Origin: Candidatus Thorarchaeota archaeon SMTZ1-83
GTDB lineage: Archaea > Asgardarchaeota > Thorarchaeia > Thorarchaeales > Thorarchaeaceae
Assembly: GCA_001563325.1 (NCBI GenBank)
Contig: LRSK01000234.1
Location: 1 to 11,134, forward strand
Length of the DNA: 11,134 nt
Direction: 5' to 3'
In this document: positions 1-7,120 of the stretch, one piece after another
Numbering within the stretch: position 1 is the first letter of the stretch
How the letters are laid out: every line of letters starts with the position of its first letter
The notes under the pieces: model-generated
Database searches by the model: none
Told to the model about the DNA's origin: nothing
The model's input: only the letters and a program-made list of their open reading frames with translations
Made by a program: the position numbers and the translations under genes

Positions 1-3000
1 TTCGACGGAACAACATATTATGAGATTAGCTTCAATTCAAGCATTCTGAATCCCACTATGCTCGTCACTGGACACGAGATCCAGCTATCCATCGACAGAA
101 GTGTGGGTGCACCTTACTACGCCGTGCGAAGCACTACGACCTCTGCAACGACTATCGAGCGGCCTACTCAAATCCTGTTCCCACTGGTTGAGGAGGTTCC
201 TTACTACGACAATATCACCCTGGAACTGGACTACGTGGACTTCCTGAGTAGTCAGGGCATCGAAGGCGCCAACATCATAATCACAAGCACGAACTGGACA
301 GTCGCTGAATACCAGATACAGGAGGTGGGTGACGGTACCTATCGAATCTACATCAACACCACTGTGTTTGGCGGCACTGGCACTGTATTCTTGGACATCG
401 CGGCGAGCATGAGTGGAGCACCATTCTATGCGACAAGAAACACTACTGGTGTACCGGCAAGCATTCGCCCAATCATAATGACACTTCAGGCTGACGCACC
501 AGCTCCAGGCTCAACAGCTGTGGGTGTCCCTATCCTTGTCCCGCTCACACTCACCGACTTCGACCATGATGGACCACTTGAAGGTGCAACAGTCACCGCT
601 GACTGGACAACTCTGTACGGCACTTCCTACACACTAGTCGAGGTAGGTGGAGGAATCTACAACCTGACACTTGACATGACCGGCCTGCTTGCTCAGGACT
701 ATCCGTTCACTGTGCAAGCTCAGAAGCTCCACTACCAGACTTCATCCATTGGTGTGTCGGTGACCCCAGGAGCATCCACGTTCACCATTATCCTAGCTAA
801 GACTGCCGTCTTTGCCCAATGGGGTGAAATGCCGAATGTCCGTTTGGATGTGCGAGAGAGTCACTACCTCAGTCTAGTACCTGGTGCCAATGTGACCATG
901 TACTGGAATGGCACACCACATCCATTCACCGATCTAGGGAACGGAACATACTCGCTCGACCTTGATACAACGGCGGCAGACTTTGGGATCTACACACCCC
1001 AGATTACGGTTTCAAAGCAATACTATCAGACTCGACAGGCAACCATCACCCTTGTGGTATCGAAAGCGCCGGGCCACATTCTAAACATAGACCCTGGCTC
1101 CGGAACAGTTCGAAACTTCCGTGACATTGTCATCAGCACCACCACTGAAGTTCTTGTGTACCTAAACGACACAATCAGGGGGAACCCCCTTGAGGGGGCA
1201 TCAGTGACCATGGAGTGGAATAACACTGTCTATCCGCTGATAGCCACTGGCACTCCCGGCTACTATAATTCGACCCTGGATACCACTGGCTTTCCGATTG
1301 GACCGTATGAACTAGTGATATCGGCCGCCTCAGTCAATCACGTTTTCCTTGATGCAGTTGTAGACATCAATGTCGTGCCAATACCTACTGTTGTCCAATT
1401 GGCAGGTGATGAGATCGCTTTGTTTGTCGTCAGGGGCGATACACTCAGCATCAACGTGGAATACAACGATACGTACTATGGTGGCCATATCCTGGGAGCT
1501 AATGTATCTTACACCCTTGGCAGCCTCGCGGGGACTCTAACTGAGCAGGCAAACGGTACATACAGTGCAATAATAGATACGAGTAATCTTCCTGCTCAGT
1601 CAATCTTCCTTCGAATAACTGGAGCCAAGCCAGGCTATGCCACGAGAACAAACACTACAGTTGTGACGATCAGACCTGTGCCCACAGCGGTCACTGCGGC
1701 TCCGTTGCTGCGCGTCGGACACTACCAAGACATAGTTAACTACACCTTCTACTACAACGACACTCACACCAACAGTCCAATTGTGGGTGCTTTTGTTAGT
1801 GTTGCGTGGGTCGGTGGGGCAGGGGACGTTACGGACTTGGGCAACGGATGGTATCTGGTTGAGATTACCCTCGATCCAATCTCACCTCAACTCTATGACA
1901 TAATAGTTGGGTTCTCATTGCAGAACTACACGAGTGGTTCAGCTCTGGTCCGAGTGCAAATCCAGCCAACGCCCGCAATAATCCTTGGGCCAGCATCCTA
2001 CGATGTTCCAGTTAACCACACGTCTCAGGTCATCTTCAACGTAATGAACACTCTTACCGATGAGATTATTCCGGCACTCAGCGGGATTGCATACTGGGAA
2101 GGTGCAGGTGAAGTGCCACTCGTTGCACTTGAGAATGGAAGTTACGCACTCGAGGTTCTTGACGTGTTGCCAGTGGGCTTCTATCGTGTAGAGATCGGAT
2201 TCTCCACTTCAGTCTATAGCTTGGTAAACGTATTCCTAGACCTCGAGGTACGATTAGTAAAATCAACTCTGGTATTCGATGACTTGGTGATAGACACGTT
2301 TACAGGCGGCACCTTCATCATCGAGGTGCAGTATCTGGACACAGACCATGGCACGGGTATTACAGGCGTGATTCCAGATGTCCAGTACTTTTCCGACAAC
2401 CTCACGTACTATCCAGACAGAATGGTGGAAGTTGAGCCCGGGACCTACAGAATGGAGTTCTATGCCAACACTGGCGGGACCTTTGAGGTAACAGTTACAC
2501 TCAGCAAGGAGCTACACCAAACACAGGTCGTAAGGTTCATCATCAACTCTGATTTCTCAGCTGAACAGATCTTCACACGCAATGCTACCATGGCTGGCGG
2601 ATTCCTGTTCATCTTCTTGGCGATAGGGATAGTGGCCTATGTGAAGCACTTTAGCATACCCAAGATGATCAGGATTCTGAACAAGATGATTGCGGCGCTG
2701 GCTTCTGGAAAGGTTCCGAGACCCGCCAAAGTGCCAACCAGAGAAGAAACAGTGCTCACGATTGTCAACGAAGAACTGAGTCCCTCCGGGTTGGCGAAGA
2801 CTGGGGAGGATATCCCAGGTCCGAGCATAGAGGCTGTGGTGCCAGAGGTTGAAGACCTGCTTGAGCATCTTGCTGCGATAACCGGACTCGACGAATCATC
2901 TCTTGAAGCATTCCGTCAAGACTTGGCCAGAATGAGAGCAAGCGAGAGACCAGGCTTCATCAGAGAAGTGATTGAGCAGGAGGAGGCTCGCCGAGCAGAC

Positions 3001-3204
3001 GCCCTGGCCGAGGAAGTTGACCGGAAGCCGGAAGAGGCAAAGGAGATCTTGGAAGAGAAGCCAGAAGAGCTCGAGGAGCTCAGGACAAAGCTTCGCAGAA
3101 AGGGCATGTCTGATGACGAGATTGAGATCATCATTGATCAGGCCAAGGGTCTCTCCAAGGCAGACCTTGAGGCTCTCTTGGATAGTCTCGGAATCCGACT
3201 ATAA
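1..3204 (+). CDS. Giant Ig-like-repeat surface protein, single C-terminal TM helix, cytosolic tail (5' partial)
   Basis: The frame is open from base 1 through TAA at 3202-3204, so the gene is cut at its 5' end; the ATG at 58 lies inside a repeat and is not the true start. The visible 1067 residues contain nine copies of a beta-rich module. Each carries a G-x-Y turn motif (for example GNGTYSLDLDTT), with the motif Gly at nt 7, 334, 652, 943, 1258, 1555, 1846, 2137 and 2440, giving spacings of 97-109 residues. Many NxS/T sequons suggest an extracellular N-glycosylated array. A single hydrophobic helix (about nt 2590-2646, GGFLFIFLAIGIVAYV) is followed by basic residues, then about 180 charged, mostly helical residues. 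Inferred topology is a large outside stalk, one membrane pass and a cytosolic tail. An Ig/Fn3-like fold is inferred from pattern only. It could be an S-layer/adhesion protein or a receptor-like protein; the ligand is unknown. It converges on tyrS. Confidence 0.85.
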   Translation, partial: FDGTTYYEISFNSSILNPTMLVTGHEIQLSIDRSVGAPYYAVRSTTTSATTIERPTQILFPLVEEVPYYDNITLELDYVDFLSSQGIEGANIIITSTNWTVAEYQIQEVGDGTYRIYINTTVFGGTGTVFLDIAASMSGAPFYATRNTTGVPASIRPIIMTLQADAPAPGSTAVGVPILVPLTLTDFDHDGPLEGATVTADWTTLYGTSYTLVEVGGGIYNLTLDMTGLLAQDYPFTVQAQKLHYQTSSIGVSVTPGASTFTIILAKTAVFAQWGEMPNVRLDVRESHYLSLVPGANVTMYWNGTPHPFTDLGNGTYSLDLDTTAADFGIYTPQITVSKQYYQTRQATITLVVSKAPGHILNIDPGSGTVRNFRDIVISTTTEVLVYLNDTIRGNPLEGASVTMEWNNTVYPLIATGTPGYYNSTLDTTGFPIGPYELVISAASVNHVFLDAVVDINVVPIPTVVQLAGDEIALFVVRGDTLSINVEYNDTYYGGHILGANVSYTLGSLAGTLTEQANGTYSAIIDTSNLPAQSIFLRITGAKPGYATRTNTTVVTIRPVPTAVTAAPLLRVGHYQDIVNYTFYYNDTHTNSPIVGAFVSVAWVGGAGDVTDLGNGWYLVEITLDPISPQLYDIIVGFSLQNYTSGSALVRVQIQPTPAIILGPASYDVPVNHTSQVIFNVMNTLTDEIIPALSGIAYWEGAGEVPLVALENGSYALEVLDVLPVGFYRVEIGFSTSVYSLVNVFLDLEVRLVKSTLVFDDLVIDTFTGGTFIIEVQYLDTDHGTGITGVIPDVQYFSDNLTYYPDRMVEVEPGTYRMEFYANTGGTFEVTVTLSKELHQTQVVRFIINSDFSAEQIFTRNATMAGGFLFIFLAIGIVAYVKHFSIPKMIRILNKMIAALASGKVPRPAKVPTREETVLTIVNEELSPSGLAKTGEDIPGPSIEAVVPEVEDLLEHLAAITGLDESSLEAFRQDLARMRASERPGFIREVIEQEEARRADALAEEVDRKPEEAKEILEEKPEELEELRTKLRRKGMSDDEIEIIIDQAKGLSKADLEALLDSLGIRL
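4..2520 (+). repeat. Nine-copy tandem protein-domain repeat (about 97-109 aa period)
   Basis: Each unit reads roughly: a conserved E/N-A-x-V strand (EGATVTADW, PGANVTMYW, EGASVTMEW, LGANVSYTL), a G-N/D-G-T-Y turn, an alternating strand ending D-T/S, then a strand with Y-x-T. The Gly-to-Gly spacings are 109, 106, 97, 105, 99, 97, 97 and 101 residues. The copies are diverged at DNA level, so this is an old domain array and not a recent tandem duplication. The first copy is cut by the window edge. The fold is inferred, not demonstrated. Confidence 0.8.
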
Positions 3205-3212
3205 TGGTGAAG

Positions 3213-3259
3213 ACATCCAGACGCAATCGAGTCGTCTGTCTGGATGTTCCCACATTTTT
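3213..3259 (+). terminator. Hairpin plus T-run terminator between convergent genes
   Basis: A perfect 10-bp inverted repeat, acatccagac (3213-3222) and gtctggatgt (3238-3247), encloses a 15-nt loop. A run of five T lies at 3255-3259. It starts 9 bases after the stop of the surface-protein gene and ends just before the tyrS stop at 3265. The T-run is on the plus side only, so it best serves the surface-protein transcript; the stem is symmetric and could also slow transcription leaving tyrS. T-runs alone commonly terminate archaeal transcription, so the role of the stem is inferred. Confidence 0.6.
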
Positions 3260-3264
3260 GCTGG

Positions 3265-4356
3265 CTACCGCGAAAGCTGATAGCTCTTGACCTCTTCGTA
3301 GAGCTGACGAGCACTACCCTTCTTCTCAAAGTGACTGCGAACTGGATCAACCATCTTGTCTATGTAGATGACCATTGCATTCTTCAAGTCTAGGGGGTGA
3401 AGGTCCCCGGCGACATAGCTCTTCTCAAGCTCCTCATAGCTAGTGAATTCCATTTCGCCACCGAACTTGGGTTTCCTTTCAACCTTCACACTTGGAAACA
3501 ATCTGAAGGCCATGTGCTTTGCATAGTCGAGCATTGGGTTGCCAACGACCTCCTTTGGTGGGCAGTACGCTGACGCTATCTTAGAGCGAATCTCCTCCTC
3601 TGAATCATGCACGAAAATGCTTGACGAGGGCTTGCTCTTGCTCATCTTCGTATCAATCATGTGCCAGTCGCGAGCCATTTCGTTCTCGAAGTTCCTAGGT
3701 TCTTTCGCTCCCTCTAGGTTAACTAGCATGTGGTGACTGACGACAACCGGTTTCCAGAGGCCCAGTCTTGGGCCAACCTCCCTTGCAAGCATGTTGGCTC
3801 TTCGCTGGTCCATGCCGAGTTGAGTTATGTCCGCTTCCAGGTGGAATATGTCCGCCGTTTGCATGACGGGGTAGAAGTACTGGGCCACTTCCGACATCTC
3901 ACCTTCCTTTCTTCCCATGATCGTGAGCGCTCTCGTAGCCCTTGCTATCGTCGTGACTTTTGCGATTCGTACGACTCTCTCCCAGTATTTGATTGAGTCC
4001 ATAGCATCAGATGCGAACAGGAATTCTACCTTGTCTGCGGGAACTCCAGCTGCCTTCCATACCTCTATGAAGTACTCTCCTGTGGTTCTAATCTTGTCTA
4101 GGTCGCCGCCCATCTTGTTGTTTATCCAAGCAAACCAATCAGCCAACCAGATCTTGAACCTAATTCCCGCCTTGATAAGGTCCTTCAGCAAGAGAGGGCG
4201 GAAAACTCCAAACGGAAGGTGAGCCAGACCTGATGGTTCAAATCCGTCGTAGGCGATGGGATTCTTCTTCTCTTCAAGTAGCTGCCTAAGCTCATCCATA
4301 GTGACAATCTCTTCACCAACACCTGCGATGAGCTTGAGTCTTTCTTCGAGGTCCAT
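3265..4356 (-). CDS. tyrS: Tyrosyl-tRNA synthetase, archaeal/eukaryal type
   Basis: This class I aminoacyl-tRNA synthetase charges tRNA-Tyr in the cytosol. The 363 residues align by eye with Methanocaldococcus TyrRS: YDGFEPSG at 36-43 (Tyr pocket and ATP loop), a HIGH-equivalent HLPF at 46-49, the YPVMQTAD tyrosine-binding segment at 162-169, GMDQRR at 181-186, KMSKS at 237-241, and a C-terminal AYCPP...NPMLDYAK plus HPLDLKNA anticodon-side region. Two oddities are visible. The second His of HIGH is Phe, and about 25 extra residues (EPRNFENEMARDW region) precede KMSKS, which helps explain why it is longer than the roughly 306-residue M. jannaschii enzyme. The start is ATG, 26 nt after the stop of the UPF0104 gene, so tyrS is probably the last gene of that transcript. 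TrpRS is less likely given the YDGFEPSG motif. Confidence 0.95.
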   Translation of the reverse strand: MDLEERLKLIAGVGEEIVTMDELRQLLEEKKNPIAYDGFEPSGLAHLPFGVFRPLLLKDLIKAGIRFKIWLADWFAWINNKMGGDLDKIRTTGEYFIEVWKAAGVPADKVEFLFASDAMDSIKYWERVVRIAKVTTIARATRALTIMGRKEGEMSEVAQYFYPVMQTADIFHLEADITQLGMDQRRANMLAREVGPRLGLWKPVVVSHHMLVNLEGAKEPRNFENEMARDWHMIDTKMSKSKPSSSIFVHDSEEEIRSKIASAYCPPKEVVGNPMLDYAKHMAFRLFPSVKVERKPKFGGEMEFTSYEELEKSYVAGDLHPLDLKNAMVIYIDKMVDPVRSHFEKKGSARQLYEEVKSYQLSR

Positions 4357-4382
4357 AGCTCAAAGGATTCTATGAACTCTTC

Positions 4383-5438
4383 TTAACTGTTCTCACCATC
4401 TGAGTTTGTATCGGTCTTCTTGGTCCTTCTCCTTCGTGTTATGACTCCCAGTGCAACGAACCCGACGATTACACTGAACCAGAGTGTCACGAATCTGATG
4501 ACTATGACGGCCGCCGCTGCTATACCGGCACTCACTGCGACCAAGGCAGGAATCAGAATCCCAGCAGTCAACTCGTATCCGACTAGTCCTCCAGGTGTGA
4601 AAACGAGGGCACCTATTACTGATGCAGTTGAATGGATGAAGGTGGCACTAAGTAGAAGGGTCAGAGATGCAACAGTGAGAGACGGTAGCCCCGCGCCTGA
4701 TAGAATCGAGAGCAGAAGCCATAGTTCGATGCATTCCATGAACCAGCCTGGAATGCTCACTGCTGAGGCGAGTACCATTGGTCTCGGAGATAGAGTCTTC
4801 GCCAGAGTATCCTCAATCATCTCGGAGCTATCTTGGAACCTCTTGAGGGGGCCCAAGGAGGTCACCTTTCGGAGGAAGAAGTTGTAGAATCGTGGTTGGC
4901 CCAAGAAGATGGCTCCAGCCAATACGATTGCACCAAGCAACAGCACAGTAGTAAGCTGATCACCTGTGAAGCCAATCGCAAAACCAATCATTGCAAGCAA
5001 GACCATTGCCAAAAGGTCAGTTATCCTCTCGGCAACAACTACAGGTACTGTCTTTGCAATGGGTGTGCCATCAACCTCGTTTATGAAATAGCCCTTTATC
5101 GCTTCGCCAATCTTCCCAGGACTAACTGTAAGAGTAAAACCTGCCAAGAACACGCCAAAGCTATCTGAATGTGACAGCTTCACTTCGATGCGCTCTAGAT
5201 AGTATTGCCATTTGACATACCGGAATAGGTAGTTTAGCAACGAGAGCGTCATCATGGTGGGTATAACCCACCAATCGATGGAGGATATCGCCATGGCAAC
5301 TCTATCGAAATCAGAGATGAACGCGAAGGCCAAGTAGACAATCATGGCAATGAGAACGAGTGCAACAAGCTTCGGCATGCTAATCGGCATACCCCACTGT
5401 TCCGATGATTCATCCTCCACTTGGTTCAAGGCGGCCAC
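4383..5438 (-). CDS. UPF0104 / LPG-synthase-TM-like integral membrane protein (flippase-like)
   Basis: This is a polytopic membrane protein of 351 residues with about eight hydrophobic segments, a short acidic N-terminus and a basic then acidic C-tail (RRRRTKKTD). Family hallmarks are SPGKIGEAIKGY at 106-117, ERITD at 137-141 and TPGGLVGYE at 281-289, all typical of the lysylphosphatidylglycerol synthase transmembrane / UPF0104 family, whose archaeal members include AglD-like proteins of lipid-linked sugar pathways. Known family roles are lipid flipping or glycosyl/aminoacyl-lipid handling in the membrane; the substrate here is not visible. There is no soluble aminoacyl-transferase domain, so it is not a full MprF. 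The start used is GTG with GAGG about 8 nt upstream; a TTG at 5429 with AAGGTGG before it is an alternative. With the GTG it overlaps the PHP gene by 13 bp, implying translational coupling. Confidence 0.85.
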   Translation of the reverse strand: MAALNQVEDESSEQWGMPISMPKLVALVLIAMIVYLAFAFISDFDRVAMAISSIDWWVIPTMMTLSLLNYLFRYVKWQYYLERIEVKLSHSDSFGVFLAGFTLTVSPGKIGEAIKGYFINEVDGTPIAKTVPVVVAERITDLLAMVLLAMIGFAIGFTGDQLTTVLLLGAIVLAGAIFLGQPRFYNFFLRKVTSLGPLKRFQDSSEMIEDTLAKTLSPRPMVLASAVSIPGWFMECIELWLLLSILSGAGLPSLTVASLTLLLSATFIHSTASVIGALVFTPGGLVGYELTAGILIPALVAVSAGIAAAAVIVIRFVTLWFSVIVGFVALGVITRRRRTKKTDTNSDGENS

Positions 5439-6097
5439 CTTCTAAACCTCTGCCATAAGAAGCCGGGGATGTGCACGTATGGAAACGAGCAATGCCCTGA
5501 AATCTGCGTTCTTCCCTTCCTCAGCTCCTCATAGATGTCCTCGACAGTTTCGATATCCTGCAACCAAGTCTTAGCATGTCCCACTTCTCTTGCGAAATGA
5601 CCATCACTGCCAGCAGTCATGGGCTTGCCAAGTCGCTCGGCCAGATTCATGGCCCATGTGTTGAAGATGGGGAGGAGGCATCTTGAGTTGATGCCCTCGA
5701 CAAGGTCGATATGCTTCCGAATGTACTCTGTAGGGAGCCCTCTTCTGATGGCAGTGTGCTTTCGTAGAGGGTCTCTAGGGTGAGGTACAACTGTCAGCGC
5801 ATTCTGGTCGTGAATATCCTCTGCAATCTCCACGAAGGTCCGATTCTCAATCGGCTCAGTGACAAAGAGCCCGATGATTTCACCATGGTCAGATGATTTG
5901 TATTCACAGGAGTTGATGAGGAACCTCCCATTCTTTGTAATGGGATTGGTAATTGAGGGTGCCCAGTGTTCTGTCAGGGCCATTCCTCTGAGCCCCTTCC
6001 GCTTCATCAACTTGAATAACGACTTGGGATCATTGAATCCGTCCTTGGAGTATGACGTGTGTGTATGCATGTCGAAAGCAGAGAGTCTAGAGCTCAT
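5426..6097 (-). CDS. PHP-domain metal-dependent phosphoesterase
   Basis: This soluble PHP-fold hydrolase has 223 residues. The metal-binding set is visible: DMHTHTSYSKDG near the N-terminus (His at 11 and 13), ALTEHW (TEH at 42-44, with Glu in place of the more common Asp), a Glu in CEYKSSDHGEIIG, the VVPHPRD His near 106, and GSDGHF (Asp 165, His 167). These normally hold two or three metal ions that hydrolyse phosphate esters. The ATG at 6097 is chosen because AGGTG sits 6 nt upstream; a GTG at 6106 abuts the UbiA stop and would remove the spacing. The gene sits between a polyprenyl transferase and a flippase-like gene and overlaps the latter, which suggests a phospho-intermediate of the same pathway as substrate (inference). 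A nuclease or histidinol-phosphatase role is not supported by context. Confidence 0.88.
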   Translation of the reverse strand: MSSRLSAFDMHTHTSYSKDGFNDPKSLFKLMKRKGLRGMALTEHWAPSITNPITKNGRFLINSCEYKSSDHGEIIGLFVTEPIENRTFVEIAEDIHDQNALTVVPHPRDPLRKHTAIRRGLPTEYIRKHIDLVEGINSRCLLPIFNTWAMNLAERLGKPMTAGSDGHFAREVGHAKTWLQDIETVEDIYEELRKGRTQISGHCSFPYVHIPGFLWQRFRRWPP

Positions 6098-6103
6098 TCG
6101 ATA

Positions 6104-6108
6104 CACCT
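6104..6108 (-). promoter_or_regulatory. Shine-Dalgarno site deciding the PHP start
   Basis: On the minus strand AGGTG (6108-6104) is followed by six bases and then ATG at 6097. The site overlaps the UbiA stop codon (6107-6109), so UbiA termination and PHP initiation are physically coupled. It also contains the GTG that would be the competing upstream start. Confidence 0.6.
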
Positions 6109-7105
6109 AGGGAAGAGGTGGTTCTGGCGGCGGGAATATGGTCTGGAAGAATTCGAATATTGGCACCCAGAAGAACATGGTCACAATGAGTGTCAGTATG
6201 AATATCACTACCCCTACCAGTATTCCTAGATCCATGACTGCAAGGTGTGGATTCCTTCCCACTGGACTTCCAGATTGAACAAGAAACACATACCGCAAGA
6301 TGAGACCGGCTGCTATCGGGACGGTCATCATGACTGGCTGCGCAACAGGGTCGGGGAAATTGTTGAAAGTGTAAAGGGCATAGAATAGCACAAACCAGGT
6401 GGCGGACATGGTCATTCCGTGGTCTAGCATTGACTCAGTATACTGGGAGAGAACTGGCTTGTGCACCTTCGCTTCTTTTCCCAGCAGCTGAAGTTCATTC
6501 TTTCTCTTGCCAAATGCTAGGACAAGTGCGAAGAAGAAGACACCGACTACAAGCCATGAGGTGAAGGGAACCCCAAGAATGAAGGTGCCTGCGACGGCCC
6601 TGATCACAAAGCCAACCGCGATTATCACCACGTCTACCATTGCCCACTCCCGGAGCTTGTAGTTGTAGAGGTTTGCGTTCAAGATGTATAGGAGCACAGT
6701 AAGCAGGAATAGGCCGCCATACGGACTAAGACCATAGTATGCACCGACGAAGCCAATGCCATAGTAGGACAACCATAGACCAACCGCAAGAAGGATCAGG
6801 GCCAACACAAGGGCAGAATTGCGAGACGCCCCTCCGGAGGGCAGCGGTCTCTTTCGCTTTTCGGGGTGTGCACTGTCCTTATCGATATCGGATATGTCGT
6901 TGATTACGTAACCGGCGCTTGACACCAAACAGAGCGCCACAAACCCCACAATCAGAGGCGGGTAGTTAGTCCAATCAAACACAGCCGGAAGTGTAGACCA
7001 CGGCCATTGATCGGGTACTTCGACGAATACGACCGCGAGGAAGATGAGTAGATTCTTGTACCACTGCCATGGCCGCATGAGCTTGATGTAATCCTTGACT
7101 GCCAT
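6107..7105 (-). CDS. UbiA-family prenyltransferase, DPPR-synthase-like (polyprenyl-phosphate phosphoribosyltransferase subgroup)
   Basis: A 332-residue polytopic membrane enzyme with about eight to nine helices. RPWQWYKN near the N-terminus is typical of the decaprenyl-phosphate phosphoribosyltransferase subgroup. The first Asp-rich motif is ND-x2-D-x3-D-x2-HP-x-K-x2-RP at 69-87. The second region carries YNYKLREWAMVD and GFVIRAVAG (about 147-173), followed by FGKRKNEL (198-205). Mycobacterial homologues transfer phosphoribose from PRPP to polyprenyl phosphate; the HP-x-K-x2-RP and GKRxxEL residues fit that subgroup better than quinone, haem or archaeol-type UbiA enzymes, but donor and acceptor are inferred. 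ATG start with GGAG 8 nt upstream, 15 nt after the DUF362 stop; the PHP gene follows directly. The C-terminus ends in a Pro-rich tail after the last helix. Confidence 0.85.
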   Translation of the reverse strand: MAVKDYIKLMRPWQWYKNLLIFLAVVFVEVPDQWPWSTLPAVFDWTNYPPLIVGFVALCLVSSAGYVINDISDIDKDSAHPEKRKRPLPSGGASRNSALVLALILLAVGLWLSYYGIGFVGAYYGLSPYGGLFLLTVLLYILNANLYNYKLREWAMVDVVIIAVGFVIRAVAGTFILGVPFTSWLVVGVFFFALVLAFGKRKNELQLLGKEAKVHKPVLSQYTESMLDHGMTMSATWFVLFYALYTFNNFPDPVAQPVMMTVPIAAGLILRYVFLVQSGSPVGRNPHLAVMDLGILVGVVIFILTLIVTMFFWVPIFEFFQTIFPPPEPPLP

Positions 7106-7120
7106 TGTTAATTCTCCATC

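Noticed and set aside
1177..1198. AGGGGG-AA-CCCCCT palindrome followed by a further AGGGGG, able to form alternative hairpins
   Set aside because: It lies inside the repeat coding frame and encodes the ordinary RGNPLEG segment of a module, so it is most likely a codon-choice coincidence.
2557..2868. 103-codon minus-strand frame across the TM region of the surface protein
   Set aside because: No motif, no recognisable ribosome-binding site, and it is antisense to a clear TM segment and tail.
4420..4887. 155-codon plus-strand frame opposite the UPF0104 gene
   Set aside because: It is antisense to a clearly conserved membrane protein, its product is low-complexity in Thr/Ala/Arg/Ser with no family motif, and it has no separate regulatory context.
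6098..6106. GTG at 6106 as the PHP start
   Set aside because: It overlaps the AGGTG site that is well placed for the ATG at 6097, and the extra three residues add nothing conserved.
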